A DNA stretch of 64,000 nucleotides from Cervus elaphus (taxonomy: Eukaryota; Chordata; Mammalia; Artiodactyla; Cervidae): positions 102,472,015 to 102,536,014 of the forward strand of contig NC_057823.1 of assembly GCF_910594005.1 (NCBI RefSeq), read 5' to 3'. The notes below the pieces were generated by a model that was given only the letters and a program-made list of their open reading frames with translations, made no database searches and was not told where the DNA came from. Positions within the stretch are counted from its first letter, which is position 1, and each line of letters opens with the position of its first letter. Below, one piece after another: positions 10,292-21,734 of this stretch. The translations under genes were made by a program, and so were the position numbers.

Positions 10292-11405
10292 CTTTTGTCG
10301 TTATTCAGTCGCTAAGTAGCATCAACTGTTTGCAACTCCAAGGACTGCAGTAGGCCAGACTCCTGCATCCTTCACCATCTTCTGGAGTTTGCTCAAACTC
10401 ATGTCCGCTGAGTTGGTGATGCTATCTAACCATCTGCTGCCTGCTTCTCCTCCTGCCTTCAATCTTTCGCAGCATCAGGGTCTTTTCCAATGAGTCAGCT
10501 CTTAGCATCTGGTGGCCAAAGTATTGGAGTTTCAGATTCTGCAACAGTCCTTCTAATGAATGAATATTCAGTATTGATTTCCTTTAGGATTGACTGGTTT
10601 GATCTTCTTGCAATCCAAGGGACTCTCAAGAGTCTTCTCCAGTACCACAATTCGAAAGCATCATTTCTTTGGTGCTCAGCCTTCTTTATAGTCCAACTAT
10701 CACATCCATACATGACTATTGGAAAAGCCATAGCTTTGACTACATGGATATTTGTTGGCAAAGTTATGTCTTTGCTTTTTAACTGTCTAAATTTGTCTTG
10801 CCTTTCCTTGGAAGGAGCAAACATCTTTTAATTTCATGGGCACAGTCACTATCCACAGTGATTTTAGAGCCCAAGAAAAGAAAATATGTCACTTTTCTCC
10901 CTTGTATTTCCATGAAGTGATGGGTCAGAATGCCATGTTCTTAGTTTTTTTAATGTTGAGTTTTAAGCCAGATTTTTCACTCTTTCACTCTCATAAAGAA
11001 GCTGTTTAGTTCCCTTTCTCTTTCTGACATTAGAGTGGTATCATCTGCATATCTGAGGTTATTGATATTTCTCCTGGCAATCTTGATTCCAGCTTGTGAT
11101 TGTACTCTGCGCATAAGTTAAATAAGCAGGGTGACAATATACAGTCTTTTCATACTCCTTTCCCAAATTTGAACCAGTCCATTGTTCCATGACTTGTTCT
11201 AACTGTTTCATCTTGATCTACATACAGGTTTCTCAGGAGGCAGGTAAATTAGTCCAGTATTCCAATCTCTTTAAGAATTTTCCAGTTTGTTGTGATCCAC
11301 ACAGTCAAAGGCTTTAATGGTGTCATGAAGAAGGTGTTTTTCTGGAATTCCTTTGCTTTTTCTATGATCCAATGAACGCTGGCAATTTGATCTCTGGTTC
11401 CTCTG
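10292..11405 (-). mobile_element. BovB LINE, 3' segment of a twin-primed (5'-inverted) copy
   Basis: The BovB 3' end lies near 10292 (antisense of the terminal GACT..AACTGAA region: GTTATTCAGTCGCTAAGT). Reading on minus from 11405 back, the order is GCAGAGGAACCAGAGATCAA, the reverse-transcriptase region, the region around CTGAGCACCAAAG (near 10670) and the 3' tail. The frame is broken by many substitutions and a 1-2 base slippage. The neighbouring 11406-11930 is the same element's 5' part in opposite orientation. Confidence 0.93.
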
Positions 11406-11930
11406 CAGAGTTCCAGAAAATAGCAAGGAGAGATAATAAAGCCTTCTTAAGGGAACAATACAAATAAATAGAGGAAAACAATAGAATGGGAAAGACTAGA
11501 GATTTCTTCAAGAAAATTGGAGGGATCAAGGGAACATTTCATGCAAAGATGGGCATGATAAAGGACAGAAATGGCAAGGACTTAACAGAAGCAGAAGACA
11601 TTAAGATGGCAAGAATACACAGAATAACTATACAAAAATGGTCTTAATGACCCAGGTAACCACGATAGTGTGGTCACTCACCTAGAGCCATATATTCTGG
11701 AGTGTGAAGTCAAGTGGGCCTTAGGAAGAATGACTACAAACAAAGTGGGTGGAGGTGATGGAATTCCAGCTGAACTCTTTCAAATCCTAAAAGTTGCTGC
11801 TGCTAAAGTGCTTCACTCAACATGCCAGCAAATTTGGAAAACTCAGTGGTGGCCACAGGACTGGAAAAGGTTGGTTTTCATTCCAATCCTAAAGAAGAGC
11901 AATGCCAAAGAATGTATACTACCATACAAT
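11406..11930 (+). mobile_element. BovB LINE, inverted 5' segment of the same copy
   Basis: Starts AGAGTTCCAGAAAATAGCAA and runs through AATAGAATGGGAAAGACTAG, GGAGGTGATGGAATTCCAGC, GGCCACAGGACTGGAAAAGG to ACTACCATACAATTC. This matches 41000-41530 of the longer BovB copy. About 100 bp of BovB (equivalent to 41530-41632) is missing between the two segments. A 114-codon frame (11670-12014) holds the RT fragment GDGIPAELFQIL before running out into flanking DNA. Confidence 0.92.
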
Positions 11931-12462
11931 TCTTTATTCTGCAGAAGGTTTAAACCTCTAAAATACTATATGTGCTTTTTTGTCTTTTGTGGCATTCCCA
12001 AATTTCTCCTCTAATTATCAATGGGAAGTTTGACCAAAACTGTATATGAATAATTGATCTAATCCCAACTCCTAATTTTACCTGTAAGAACAAGGAAACA
12101 TAGATCTGTTGTTCGATCTGTGAATGAGCTAACTATAGCTGATCTTAGCCAATGTGTGAGCTCTGCTGGGAGGAAGGGCCTGTGCTGGGTGGAGAAAAAA
12201 GCACCAGCCGCCAGGGAATAAGAGCAATGAGCAGAGCCTGTGACGGGGCCCATCACTGACTCAGAGGTTCTCTGGTACCCAGATGTCTGCTTTGCTCTGT
12301 CTTCATTCTTCGAGTTGTGTTAGTCCAGCCCTCACTCCACAAACTTATTTCACTTTTTGATATTCAAGATTTTGAAACTGTATCTGTCAAATATACACTG
12401 CTGAAAATTATTTTGCAGAATTCTGTGAACAGTTTTATATACTTGCAGAGTTGTCTCCACTC
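11931..12462. other. Unassigned sequence
   Basis: Locally higher GC at 12130-12270 (AGCACCAGCCGCCAGGGAAT). No gene or repeat recognised. Confidence 0.45.
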
Positions 12463-12470
12463 ATTCTTCA

Positions 12471-13048
12471 AAATCACTGCAGATGATGACTGCAGCCATG
12501 AAATTAAAACACACTTACTCCTTGGAAAAAAAATGTTATGACCAACCTAGACAGCATATAAAAAGCAGAGACATCACTTTGCCACAAAGGTCCGTCTAGT
12601 CAAAGCTATGGTTTTTCCAGTAGTCATGGACGGATGTGAGAGTTGGACTATAAAGAAAGCTGAGCGCCGAAGAATTAATGCTTTTGAACTGTGGTGTTGG
12701 AGAAGACTCTTGAGAGTCCCTCGGACTGCAAGGAGACCCAACTAGTCCATCCTAAAGGAAATCAGTCCTGAATATTCATTGGAAGGACTGATGTTGAAGC
12801 TGAAACTCCAATACTTTGACCACCTGATGCGAATAACTGACTCATTTGAAAAGACCCTGATGCTGGGAAAGATTGATGGCAGGAGGAGAAGGTGATGACA
12901 GAGGATGAGATGGTTGGATGGCATCACCAATATGATGGACATGAGTTTGAGCAAGCTCCGGGAGTTGGTGATGGACAAGGAAGCCTGGTGTGCTGCAGTC
13001 CGTGGGGTTCCAAAGAGTCGGACATGACTGAGCAACTGAACTGAACTG
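12471..13048 (+). mobile_element. BovB LINE, 5'-truncated 3' end
   Basis: Runs from AAATCACTGCAGATGATGAC through GGATGTGAGAGTTGGACTAT, TTTGAACTGTGGTGTTGGAG, GGAAGGACTGATGTTGAAGC and GATGAGATGGTTGGATGGCA to the terminal GACATGACTGAGCAACTGAA. An 8-bp TSD ATTCTTCA flanks it at 12463-12470 and 13049-13056. The codon GCCGAA (12668) keeps its CpG, unlike most copies here. Coding frame is broken at 12539 and 12895. Confidence 0.94.
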
Positions 13049-13289
13049 ATTCTTCATTGGAACTGAAAAGAAACCTGTAACAAATCTGTCAGTCCAGTTG
13101 TGTGTGTGTGTGTTTATTGGAAACAGGATAGGAATGAGAGCTTGACTTTGTAAATGAATGTATAATATACTAAGATGCTAAATATTCTGCATTAGCTTGG
13201 GGGACATGGCCTTGTAAATTTGAATTCTGAGAAGCTAGATTTCTTATTGACTGAACTTAGCCACATGAAGTCCTAAAAATTTAACTTTT

Positions 13290-13775
13290 GGTGCAGGATG
13301 TAGACAACCTTAATCCAGACGAAGATATAATTCTTCAGCAGCCGATCCTGAGAAGATTATTCATGATGCAATCCAGAGCTGCTCATAGCAGTGTATATTA
13401 CTGAAGATAAACCCAGAATAAATAACATGCTTGATGCTGCTAATTCCTTAAAATCAACATAGAAACCTTGCAAGCTATTTCATGCCAGGGTTGACAAGAG
13501 GTGATAATGTTTGAGAAGTCAAAGGGCAACACTGCAGCGAGAGCAATGAACAGAGCAGGGTTTAAGGTGTGCATGGGCGGAGAGTACCACACACGTGAAG
13601 GAGTGAAGCTGAAGTGTTTCCTAACAGACCACTGTCCTTTAAGCTGCCTTGGGATATTCTCCACATGTGGAGAGTCTCAGAGATCAGCAACGCATGAAAT
13701 GGCATTCAGCTGAAAAGATGGATGATAATTATGCAAAATTGAAAGAGTTTAAAGAGAATAAACTCTGAGCCACAA
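13290..13775 (+). pseudogene. Possible decayed coding-like remnant, parent unknown
   Basis: Short protein-like stretches lie in different frames: LNPDEDIILQQPILRRLF from about 13308, then DQQRMKWHSAEK and MDDNYAKLKEFKENKL ending in TGA near 13768. Between them stops are dense. The pattern could be an old processed pseudogene with frameshifts, but I cannot name a parent and see no clear poly(A) or TSD. It could equally be chance in AT-rich DNA. Confidence 0.18.
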
Positions 13776-15398
13776 AATGAAGATTTCTTTTCTGTCTGTG
13801 ATCTTCCTACCTTTGTGATATTAATGCAATACTTCAGATTTGTAGTTTCTACTAATTACAGGTTTCCACTTTGTGTCTTTGTGCGTTATGAACCTTCACC
13901 TGTCAATACTCGTATCAAAAGCCTCTTTTTATTTTGAAGTGGTGTTTTTTAGCACATGAAATCAAGTAAGAACTGTCATTTTTTAATGCTACACTAAACT
14001 CTATTTGGTTTGTGACAATTAGAGCTATCACCTTATGAAGTATTTTGTATATTAGCTACTAAATGTAGAAATATATTGTCTTCAGAATATGCTTTCTAAA
14101 TTGTAAAAATTAGACAGAAATAATATTTCTAGTAGATTCTCTTTTAAAAAAAGAGTTGAGAAGCAATAAATAAAAAGATAATCTGTACCAATCACAACAT
14201 AAGAATCTATATGCAAGTTTCATTCTTTTATTTTTTTTTTAGAGCCAGGAAAACTTATTTTTAACTAGCATCATCAACTTATTTCAGAGTAAAATTGATA
14301 AATGGGCTTCTATTCTTGCTCCTAGGAATAATTTTAAAGTCAAAGGAGATATGTTTGTATGCTTCCATGTGGAATGCAACCTGTACTATAACTTCTGAAA
14401 GAATTTCTGTATCATCTCATTTCTTCAATAAAATTATTAATATGAATTTATTGGATTTAAGTCAAAAGTGAAGCTCAGTGTAAGGTTTTCTCAAAGATAA
14501 GTAAATCATGGCCCAGTCCTCAAGTCTTTAGGCAAATTGTAGTTTGATTATGAGAGGTTTAAGTATACTTTTCAAAAATGTACATCAAAATTAGAACATA
14601 TATTTGAAACAAGTCATCTTTTCTGGATATCTAAATTCCACATAAGTCACCTGTGTTGTAGATAATAGAGATCTTTTTTAGAAGGGTAGAAAAACAACAG
14701 TCATATATTAACAAAACACCTGAAAATTTAAGGAACAATATGTTAACTTGACTTATCATCATATTGAAAAGAAGAACATACTAAAGTAATGTTGTGTGTA
14801 AAGTCTTCACTTCTAATATGCAACAGAGACTATAAACAGATATTCATTTGACTCTTCTTTGAGATAATTTTATACCTTGGATAATTTTTTCACTTGCAAA
14901 TGAGATATTTTGAGGTTTATGTCCCAAATTACATAGATATGCATTATTTTCTCTTTATGGGGCAGCAATAATGTCAAAATTGTAATCCAAAAACATAGAC
15001 GTTTTATTTCAGTTTCTATTTTTACATAATTTGTGTGAAAATGCTGTCTCATATCCTTAAAAATTATGTTCGTAGGCAGGAATGAAGAGAGACTACAAAA
15101 TAGTATAAAATGAATGAAAGTGTTCTGGAAAGCAATTATATGTTTCTGTACTTTAAAAATTTCAGCCAACAAGCTTGTATACATTTTACAGTCAAAATGG
15201 TTTACCTTTTCTTTGTATTATCAAATATTTTAAATATCTTTTTAATAACTTTTCAGTAAGCGTTAGTTGTATAAATTAAAAGGTTATTATGAAAAATATG
15301 AATTATTTATAGTTTTAATTTTATCCTGGAAGTTCTCATGTTTTTTCTTTATTTATTGTCTTTCTGTGTGAAATAAGACCGGTTTAAGCATGGGTGCA
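13776..15398. other. Unassigned AT-rich sequence
   Basis: Very AT-rich, with a T run at 14231-14240. The 104-residue minus frame (14870-15184) shows no recognisable motif. No repeat family identified. Confidence 0.5.
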
Positions 15399-15674
15399 GA
15401 GAAGGCAATGGCACCCCACTCCAGTACTCTCGCCTGGAAACTCCCATGGACGGAGGAGCCTGGTGGGCTTCAGTCCACGGGGTCATGAAGAGTCAGACAC
15501 GACTGAGCGACTTCACTTTCACCTTTCACTTCCATGCATTGGAGAAGGCAATGGCAGCCCACTCCAGTGTTCTTGCCTGGAGAATCCCAGGGACGGGCGG
15601 GGGAGCCTGGTGGGCTGCCGTCTACGGGGTCGCACAGAGTCGGACACGACTGAAGCGACTTAGCAGCAGCAGCA
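15399..15674 (+). mobile_element. BOV-A2 SINE dimer, little diverged
   Basis: Two Bov-A units in tandem: GAGAAGGCAATGGCACCCCA .. GACACGACTGAGCGACTTCA, the linker CTTTCACCTTTCACTTCCAT, then GGAGAAGGCAATGGCAGCCC .. CGGACACGACTGAAGCGACT and a CAG-rich tail. Many CpGs remain intact (GGACGGGCGGGG, TACGGGGTCGCACAGAGTCG), suggesting a young insertion. A possible diverged TSD is AAGCATGGGTG / AAGCATACGTG. Confidence 0.95.
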
Positions 15675-16406
15675 AGCATACGTGTTTGTGAATTTTTCTT
15701 TGATTTTTATCTTCTGTGTAATAAATATAAATGCATTTTGAATGCATTTTGTTAGGCAGGTAATTTTATTCTTTCTGTCTTATAAATGGAAAGGTCAATA
15801 AAAATATAATATAGAAATGATTGGAATGCATTCAAGTCCATTGCCCCTTAACTCTTCAAAAGCCTAAACAACTGCTATTGAAACATCACACTAAGTCATT
15901 TAAACAGAGCTAATTGTTTCTTATCATCACCACAGTAAAGATTTTTTTTTCAAAATGAGAAAATTCAAGTATAAATACTGCACAGTGGAATGTTCCTAAA
16001 GTATTTTATCTATAAATGAAACTTTATGCAAAAGATGAATTTTAATAGTCACCTATACAGTCAGTGAAGGTTTAAAATAATTTTGTGGTAAATGAGTGGG
16101 TTTTGGAGTTAGATTCCATGTATAAAGCATGAAAAATGAGAGATGACACGCTAGCAAGGGAAAACAAATTCTCCTCCCATTGAGTAGCGTCCAACATCAC
16201 AATCAAGGATCACTGAGTAAAGCTGTGGATTTCACCCTGTAAATCATGATTAAGTCTGAGTATGATCCTTTAATGATGTTAAGTAATGAATTTTCCTCTG
16301 GTGTTCAAACAGTAGGACAGGTCCCTGTGGTGGGAACATATGTTTGTCTTTAAACTGCTGATCTGAAATGGTACCCCTTGAAATATTCTCATTATAAACA
16401 ACCTTT
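15675..16406. other. Unassigned AT-rich sequence
   Basis: No recognisable gene or repeat. Confidence 0.5.
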
Positions 16407-16562
16407 TATAATGGCTCCATGTTTTCCTTCTAACAGTATTATTCTCTAAAATGAATTTGCTTTCTGTTTGAGAAGTCAGTGTCCGTCCCTAGAGATGGCT
16501 TCTTAGACACTAAATTCATTTTAGAAATTAGTATTGTTAGAAGGAGAACTAAAGCCATTATG
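16407..16562. repeat. 156-bp imperfect palindrome (hairpin or MITE-like)
   Basis: The left arm ATAATGGCT..CCTTCTAACAGTATTATTCT CTAAAATGAATTT..GAGAAG is matched in reverse complement by the right arm ATAATGGCT..CCTTCTAACAATACTAATTT CTAAAATGAATTT..AAGAAG, with only about 15-20 bases between the arms. Arms are about 70 bp at roughly 80% identity. The shape fits a palindromic non-autonomous DNA transposon or a foldback; I cannot name the family. Confidence 0.75.
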
Positions 16563-17350
16563 AAATGTTGAAGTGAAGCATCCTACGCAGTGCTGACAGA
16601 CAGAGACGGGAAAGCAATCTTGAGTCTTGGCTTCTCCCTTCACACAGATGATAAGGGTGCCAATAAGTGCCGATTGTGATGGTGGTTTTTATGAGGCAGA
16701 CACCTGTTAAGTAGGAACTGGACTGTGACCATCATCTCATTTCCCACACACCACTAAACAGCTATCCATTTTTAATGACTTTGGGCCATCATTTCTAAAC
16801 CAGTAGTTCTAATATGGCCCGGGTTGGTATTGCAGTGTGTATTTAAGTTCCCTTATGTATGAGAATGAAACAGAATGGAATTGCTCACTTTTTTTGCCTA
16901 CATACAGATTTTTACTTTTTTCACCTAATGAATATTTATACAGTTTTCACACAACAGTGACAAATAAATGCTTTTTAAGTTCCCAGAGACGATAAACCGG
17001 GAGACACTGGAACATATCCATGGTCATACAGCAAGGTGTGCAAATTTCATGGTCTAAAGATATTGAAATCAGATAGAGTCTTTTATCCTATCACTGTGGA
17101 AGTATGTTTGAAATCAACAAAAGATATTTGAAGATAATCCATGTATTTTCAAGTGCAATGTAACATTTATCAGGGATCTTTGACTTAGTCATTGAAAGCA
17201 TCAATAAAGTTAAAAGGCTAAAAAAACAGAGAGCTATTGCAGAGGAGAAGAAATGCTCACTTTTGTACTGAAATATAATATAAAATGGTACCTTATGGTA
17301 AAATTAAAAATAATTTTGACTAAAACTTTATTCTCACCTCTAAATTCAAG
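16563..17350. other. Unassigned AT-rich sequence
   Basis: No gene. A weak MIR-like block (GAGACACTGGAACATATCCA .. GGTCATACAGCAAGG) at about 16985-17040 is too degraded to call. Confidence 0.4.
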
Positions 17351-17365
17351 AAATATGTACATGTG

Positions 17366-17588
17366 TTTGGTGCATGAATGCTCAGTCTTGTCTGACTTTT
17401 TGTGACCCCATGGACTGTATGTAGCCTGCCAAGCTTCTCTGTCCATGGACATTTTCCAGGCAAGAACACTGGATTGGGATGCCATTTCCGACTCCAGAGG
17501 ATCTTTCCAACTCAGGAATCGAACCCACATCTCCTGTGTCTCCTGCATTGGTAGGCTGATTATATACTGCTTTGCCATCTGAGAAGCC
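17366..17588 (-). mobile_element. Bov-tA SINE, complete
   Basis: On the plus strand: Bov-A body (GCTCAGTCTTGTCTGACTTT, CCATGGACATTTTCCAGGCA) then the reversed tRNA head (GGAATCGAACCCACATCTCC, GCCATCTGAGAAGCCC). Diverged TSD candidates are AATATGTACATGTG (17352-17365) and ATATGTGTACATGT (from 17592). Confidence 0.92.
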
Positions 17589-17815
17589 CATATATGTGTA
17601 CATGTATATGGATGAAATATGCATGCACTTTTAATATTGTAGCCATATTTGCACATACTTTTATGAAGAGAGACATACATGAATACATTGCAGCATTTCT
17701 GCAAATCACCTTAATACCAAACCGTGCTACTACATATACACTCCATAGAGTTTCTATATAGTTTTTTTAAAGCATAGCTCCAGACACATTAATACTTCAG
17801 TAAAGTATCTTCAGT

Positions 17816-18571
17816 TTCAGTTCAGTTCAGTTGCTCAGTCGTGTCCGACTCTTTGCGACCCCATGAACTGCAGCACACCAAGCCTCCCTGTCCATCACCA
17901 ACCCCCAGAGTCTACCCAAACCCATGTCCATTGAGTCAATGATGCCATCCAACCATCTCATCCTCTGTCATCCCCTTCTCCTCCTGCCCACAATCTTTCC
18001 CAGCATCAGGGTCTTTTCCAATGAGTCAGTTCTTCACATGAGGTGGCCAAAGTATTGGAGTTTCAGCTTCAGCATCAGTCCTTCCAATGAACACCCAGGA
18101 CTGATCTCCTTTAGGATGGACTGGTTGGATCTCCTTGCAGTCCAAGGGACTCTCAAGAGTCTTCTCTAACACCACAGTTCAAAAGCATCAATTCTTCGGT
18201 GCTCAGCTTTCCTCATAGTCCAACTCTCACATCCATACATGACCACTGGAAAAACCATAGACTTGACTAGGCGGACCTTTGTTGGCAAAGTAATGTCTCT
18301 GCTTTTTAATATGCTGTCTAGGTTGGTCATAACTTTCCTTCCAAGGAGCAAGCGTCTTTTAATTTCATGGCTGCAATCACCATCTGCAGTGATTTTGGAG
18401 CCCAAAAAAATAAAGTCTGACACTGTTTCCACTGTTTCCCCATCTATTTGCCATGAAGTGATGGGACCGGATGCCATGATCTTAGTTTTCTGAATGTTGA
18501 GCTTTAAGCCAACTTTTTCACTCTCCTCTTTCACTTTCATCAAGAGGCTCTTTAGTTCTTCACTTTCTGCC
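17816..18571 (-). mobile_element. BovB LINE, 5'-truncated 3' end with a 135-codon RT-domain frame
   Basis: The 3' end is at 17816 (antisense TTCAGTTGCTCAGTCGTGTC) and the 5' truncation at 18571. The minus frame 18573-18166 encodes MAESEELKSLLMKVKEESEK, then GLKLNIQKTKIMASG, TDGDCSHEIKRR-like text and VVMYGCESWTMRKAEH, the region just after the RT YADD motif, and ends at a TGG to TAG stop after FELWC. Flanking AAGTATCTTCAGT (17803-17815) and AAATACCTTCAGT (18572-18584) are an imperfect 13-bp TSD. Confidence 0.94.
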
Positions 18572-18599
18572 AAATACCTTCAGTGACATCCTATTTCCT

Positions 18600-18920
18600 A
18601 TCATTTCTTAGCATGGTAGTCCATAACCTACCCAGTCCATCTTCCTAGACTTGTCTTCACATATCTCCATCCTTCCCCACAGGCACCTGCCCCTTTATTC
18701 CAGACAGACTGATCATTACAGGTCCTGCAGTTTCCAGCTCTGTACCTCTTCTCATATTACTCTCGCTGACTTAAACCCACCCACTCTGTAAGTCTGCTTA
18801 GAAAATCTCTGTCAGTTTTCCTAAATCCAGATCAAGTGTTGTCCTCTGTCCTCTTATTCAGAATTAGCATCTCCTCCGTTAGTGCTCACAGAGAATGTTT
18901 TTACCTCTCTCCTATCATTG
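18600..18920 (+). mobile_element. Possible L2 3'-end remnant
   Basis: Pyrimidine-rich text with blocks in the order expected for the L2 3' part (AGTCCATAACCTACCCAGTC, TATCTCCATCCTTCCCC, TCTGCTTAGAAAATCTCTGT). Too diverged for certainty. Confidence 0.35.
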
Positions 18921-20666
18921 ATCAACCATGGAAATATTTTATACTGTCTTATGATTGTGTCTGTTCAAATGGTTATATTCCTAACTAGACTCTAGTTTCC
19001 ATGGATCCTGGGGATATACCCTCGACAACTGGTTGACCAGAGACAATGCCCTGTTCTGACATCAATTGGAGCAAATTTGGGGCAAAAGCGACATGGAAGT
19101 GGGGCAGTAAACAGACCCTAAGCAGTCAGTTGGTGAGAGAGAAAGCTGTTAAGGAATATTTTGGATCGCATTTTCTGCTTTGCCGATAGTTGCTTCCTTG
19201 GAAATACTTTTCATTTCTCCCTTAACTCAATAGTCATGTCAGATATTACACGTTAAAATTTTTTGTTGAAAGGGTGTCACTTCTGGAGACTTTCCCCAGG
19301 TGAAAAAGTCTGCTGATTCCACTTCCACTCTACATACCTCTGAGCCCCAAACTGCACAAATATGATAATGGAGATTCAGAGAGGCTTGCTGATGCTCGTA
19401 TTTCAGTAAGGGAGCCTAACATCCTGATAGAAAGAAAGTCTGCTGTGATTTCTACATTTATAAACCGAGATGCCATCTGACAACTGGGCAGCAGTATGCA
19501 AATGTCTTCACTGTGATGTGAAGCCGCTTTCCCTGTAATTCTGGTATGCACACGGCAGAAAGTCTCCTGTGCTTTTCACACATGTCCAGCGTAATTCTCC
19601 TAAATCTGATATGAACCTGTCCTCTGTCCCAGTGCTAACAATAGTGCTACAGGAACTAAATTGGGCTGGGAGAGATCAGCCTATCAACTCTTTTCAGAAC
19701 AACCTCCATGGCTTTTCTCTATCTTTCTAATTTGGAACTGACATTGATGTTCAAAACTCTAGTGAATCAACTCCAGCCCAGACATCCCTGGCTTTATGTG
19801 TGTAGACATGAAATGAGCTCCGGGTTATAGCTAATCAGCTGAATAACAATATCCACATCTGCTCAGTCTTCCTACTATTCTTAATCTTGGTTGGGTTCCA
19901 GTTTTGCTTTCCCATCTTCCGTGAAGTTTCTTTGCATTTTAGCCTAACTCCTTGTCTTGTACCTGGGTAGTTTCAACTGTTGAGCGCCATTTCTTCTTTT
20001 TACAGTGCAGAATTTACTCTCATCATGTGGATATTTCCTTTTGCCTGCTCCGTATGTGGAGTTTAGCAATCTTGCCATGCCTTGCTTGGCTTTTCAACGT
20101 GATTATTTATCTTGCACCTCACGTAGAGGATTTAATTCTTTACTGCTCTCCTCCAGTACTTCTCTTGCTCTTATTTTTTTTATTACTAATAAAATATAAA
20201 TTAAATTTTATGCAATGACTTGTTTTAATTTGTTTTCTGTATTGAACTAAGCATTTCATGCAGTTTAGTGATACATGATTGGGAGACCTTATTCAGTTTT
20301 TGAGAAACACCATGTTAGGCAACCACTAGCCTGAACTTAATGGTTATCGTCTCCTACTATTCATGCTCTTTTATAATTTTCTCTCCTTAAGTGGGGTCTA
20401 GGATTACTGACTTCCTTCTAAGAAATTGAAATGACAAACATGATGGGATGTTACTGCTTAGGCTAGGTTATAACGATACTGTAGTTTCAATTTTGTACAT
20501 CCACCCTTGCTCTCTTACTCACTAGTTCAGAAAGAAGGTCAGCTTGCCTGCAAGGAACAAAAAAGCAGCCACAAGTTGAGGTCCTCAGTCCAGTAGCCCA
20601 TAGGGATTGAATCCTGCCAACGACTATGCAGTTGAACTTGGGAGCATAGCTTTCCCTTGGAGTCCT
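18921..20666. other. Unassigned sequence
   Basis: No gene or repeat recognised. The 88-residue hydrophobic plus frame at 19952-20218 and the 73-residue minus frame at 19330-19551 look like chance frames. Confidence 0.5.
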
Positions 20667-20678
20667 CATATGAGAACT

Positions 20679-20808
20679 GCTGCTGCTAAGTCACTTCAGG
20701 CGTGTCCGACTCTGTGTGACCCCATAGATGGCAGCCCACCAGGCTCCCCCGTCCCTGGGATTCTCCAGGCAAGAACACTGGTGTAGGTTGCCGTTTCCTT
20801 CTCCAATG
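20679..20808 (-). mobile_element. Bov-A SINE monomer
   Basis: The plus strand reads GCTGCTGCTAAGTCACTTCA .. CCGTCCCTGGGATTCTCCAG .. TTTCCTTCTCCAATG, the half-BOV-A2 type. Exact 12-bp TSD CATATGAGAACT at 20667-20678 and 20809-20820. Confidence 0.95.
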
Positions 20809-20820
20809 CATATGAGAACT

Positions 20821-21373
20821 AGCCTTGGCTATTTAGTACCTTGACCAAGGGTTTACAAGAGGCTTTGCAGCAGAGCGACCCAGCTACACCATGCTGAGAT
20901 CTGTGACCTATAGAAAATGTAAAATAACAGGTGTCTTTTGATTTATGCACTAAGTGTTGGAGCAAATATTAATAACAGGTAGCCAACACTGCCATCAAAA
21001 TAATTAGCTCTTGTTAAAAATTATGACAGTGAAGAAAAGTGCCTAGTGGTGAAAAGACTCCAATGCCCTCCTCTTGTCATTTATAGGAGGATAATAAAGG
21101 AGAGCGTCTCACTTGCCTCATCTGTCATTCCTATACCTCCTGGCAATCATCAAACATAAAATATAAAAATTTCTCACTGCTATTCTTGCTTGTTTAAAAA
21201 GGGTTATTGTAACACGTTACGATCAATAAATAATACACACCATATCTAAACTGGTTTTCTTAACTTTTTTTTTTTGTATTTATTATAATGAGTCAAAAGC
21301 ATCAACTTGTTCCTTACAGATCAGCTTCACTGATTTTCTAAAGAATATCTTTTATACGCATTTACTCTTTTAA
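20821..21373. other. Unassigned sequence
   Basis: No gene or repeat recognised; T run near 21265. Confidence 0.5.
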
Positions 21374-21590
21374 GGGGCTTCCCCGGTGGCTCAGTAGTAA
21401 AGAACCTGTCTGCCAATGTTTCAGACGTGGGTTCAATCCCTCAGTTGGGAATATTCCCTAGAGAAGGAAATGGCAACCCACTCCAGTATTCTTGCCTGGG
21501 AAATCCCATGGACAGAAGAAGAGCCTGGTGGGCTACAGTCCACGGGGTCACAAAAGAGTCGACACAACTTAGTGACTAAGCAACAACAGC
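21374..21590 (+). mobile_element. Bov-tA SINE
   Basis: Head GGGGCTTCCCCGGTGGCTCA .. TCAGACGTGGGTTCAATCCC; body GGAAATGGCAACCCACTCCA .. CTGGTGGGCTACAGTCCACG; end CACAACTTAGTGACTAAGCA with a CAACAGCAA tail. Possible TSD TCTTTTAA before and TCTTTTAA after. Confidence 0.95.
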
Positions 21591-21734
21591 AAATCTTTTA
21601 AATCTTTTAAGACACTTTGGTGTGAAGATTCTTCTCTAACTTCCTAAAACTTTAATTACAGAGGCTTTTTCCCATGATAAACTTTCTTCCATATTTCGTT
21701 CTTCTATGTGTTCTTTTTAATGACTATTTTACAT

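Noticed and set aside
19952..20218. 88-codon hydrophobic plus frame
   Set aside because: No motif, no promoter or splice context, and pyrimidine-rich DNA easily yields Leu/Phe-rich open frames.
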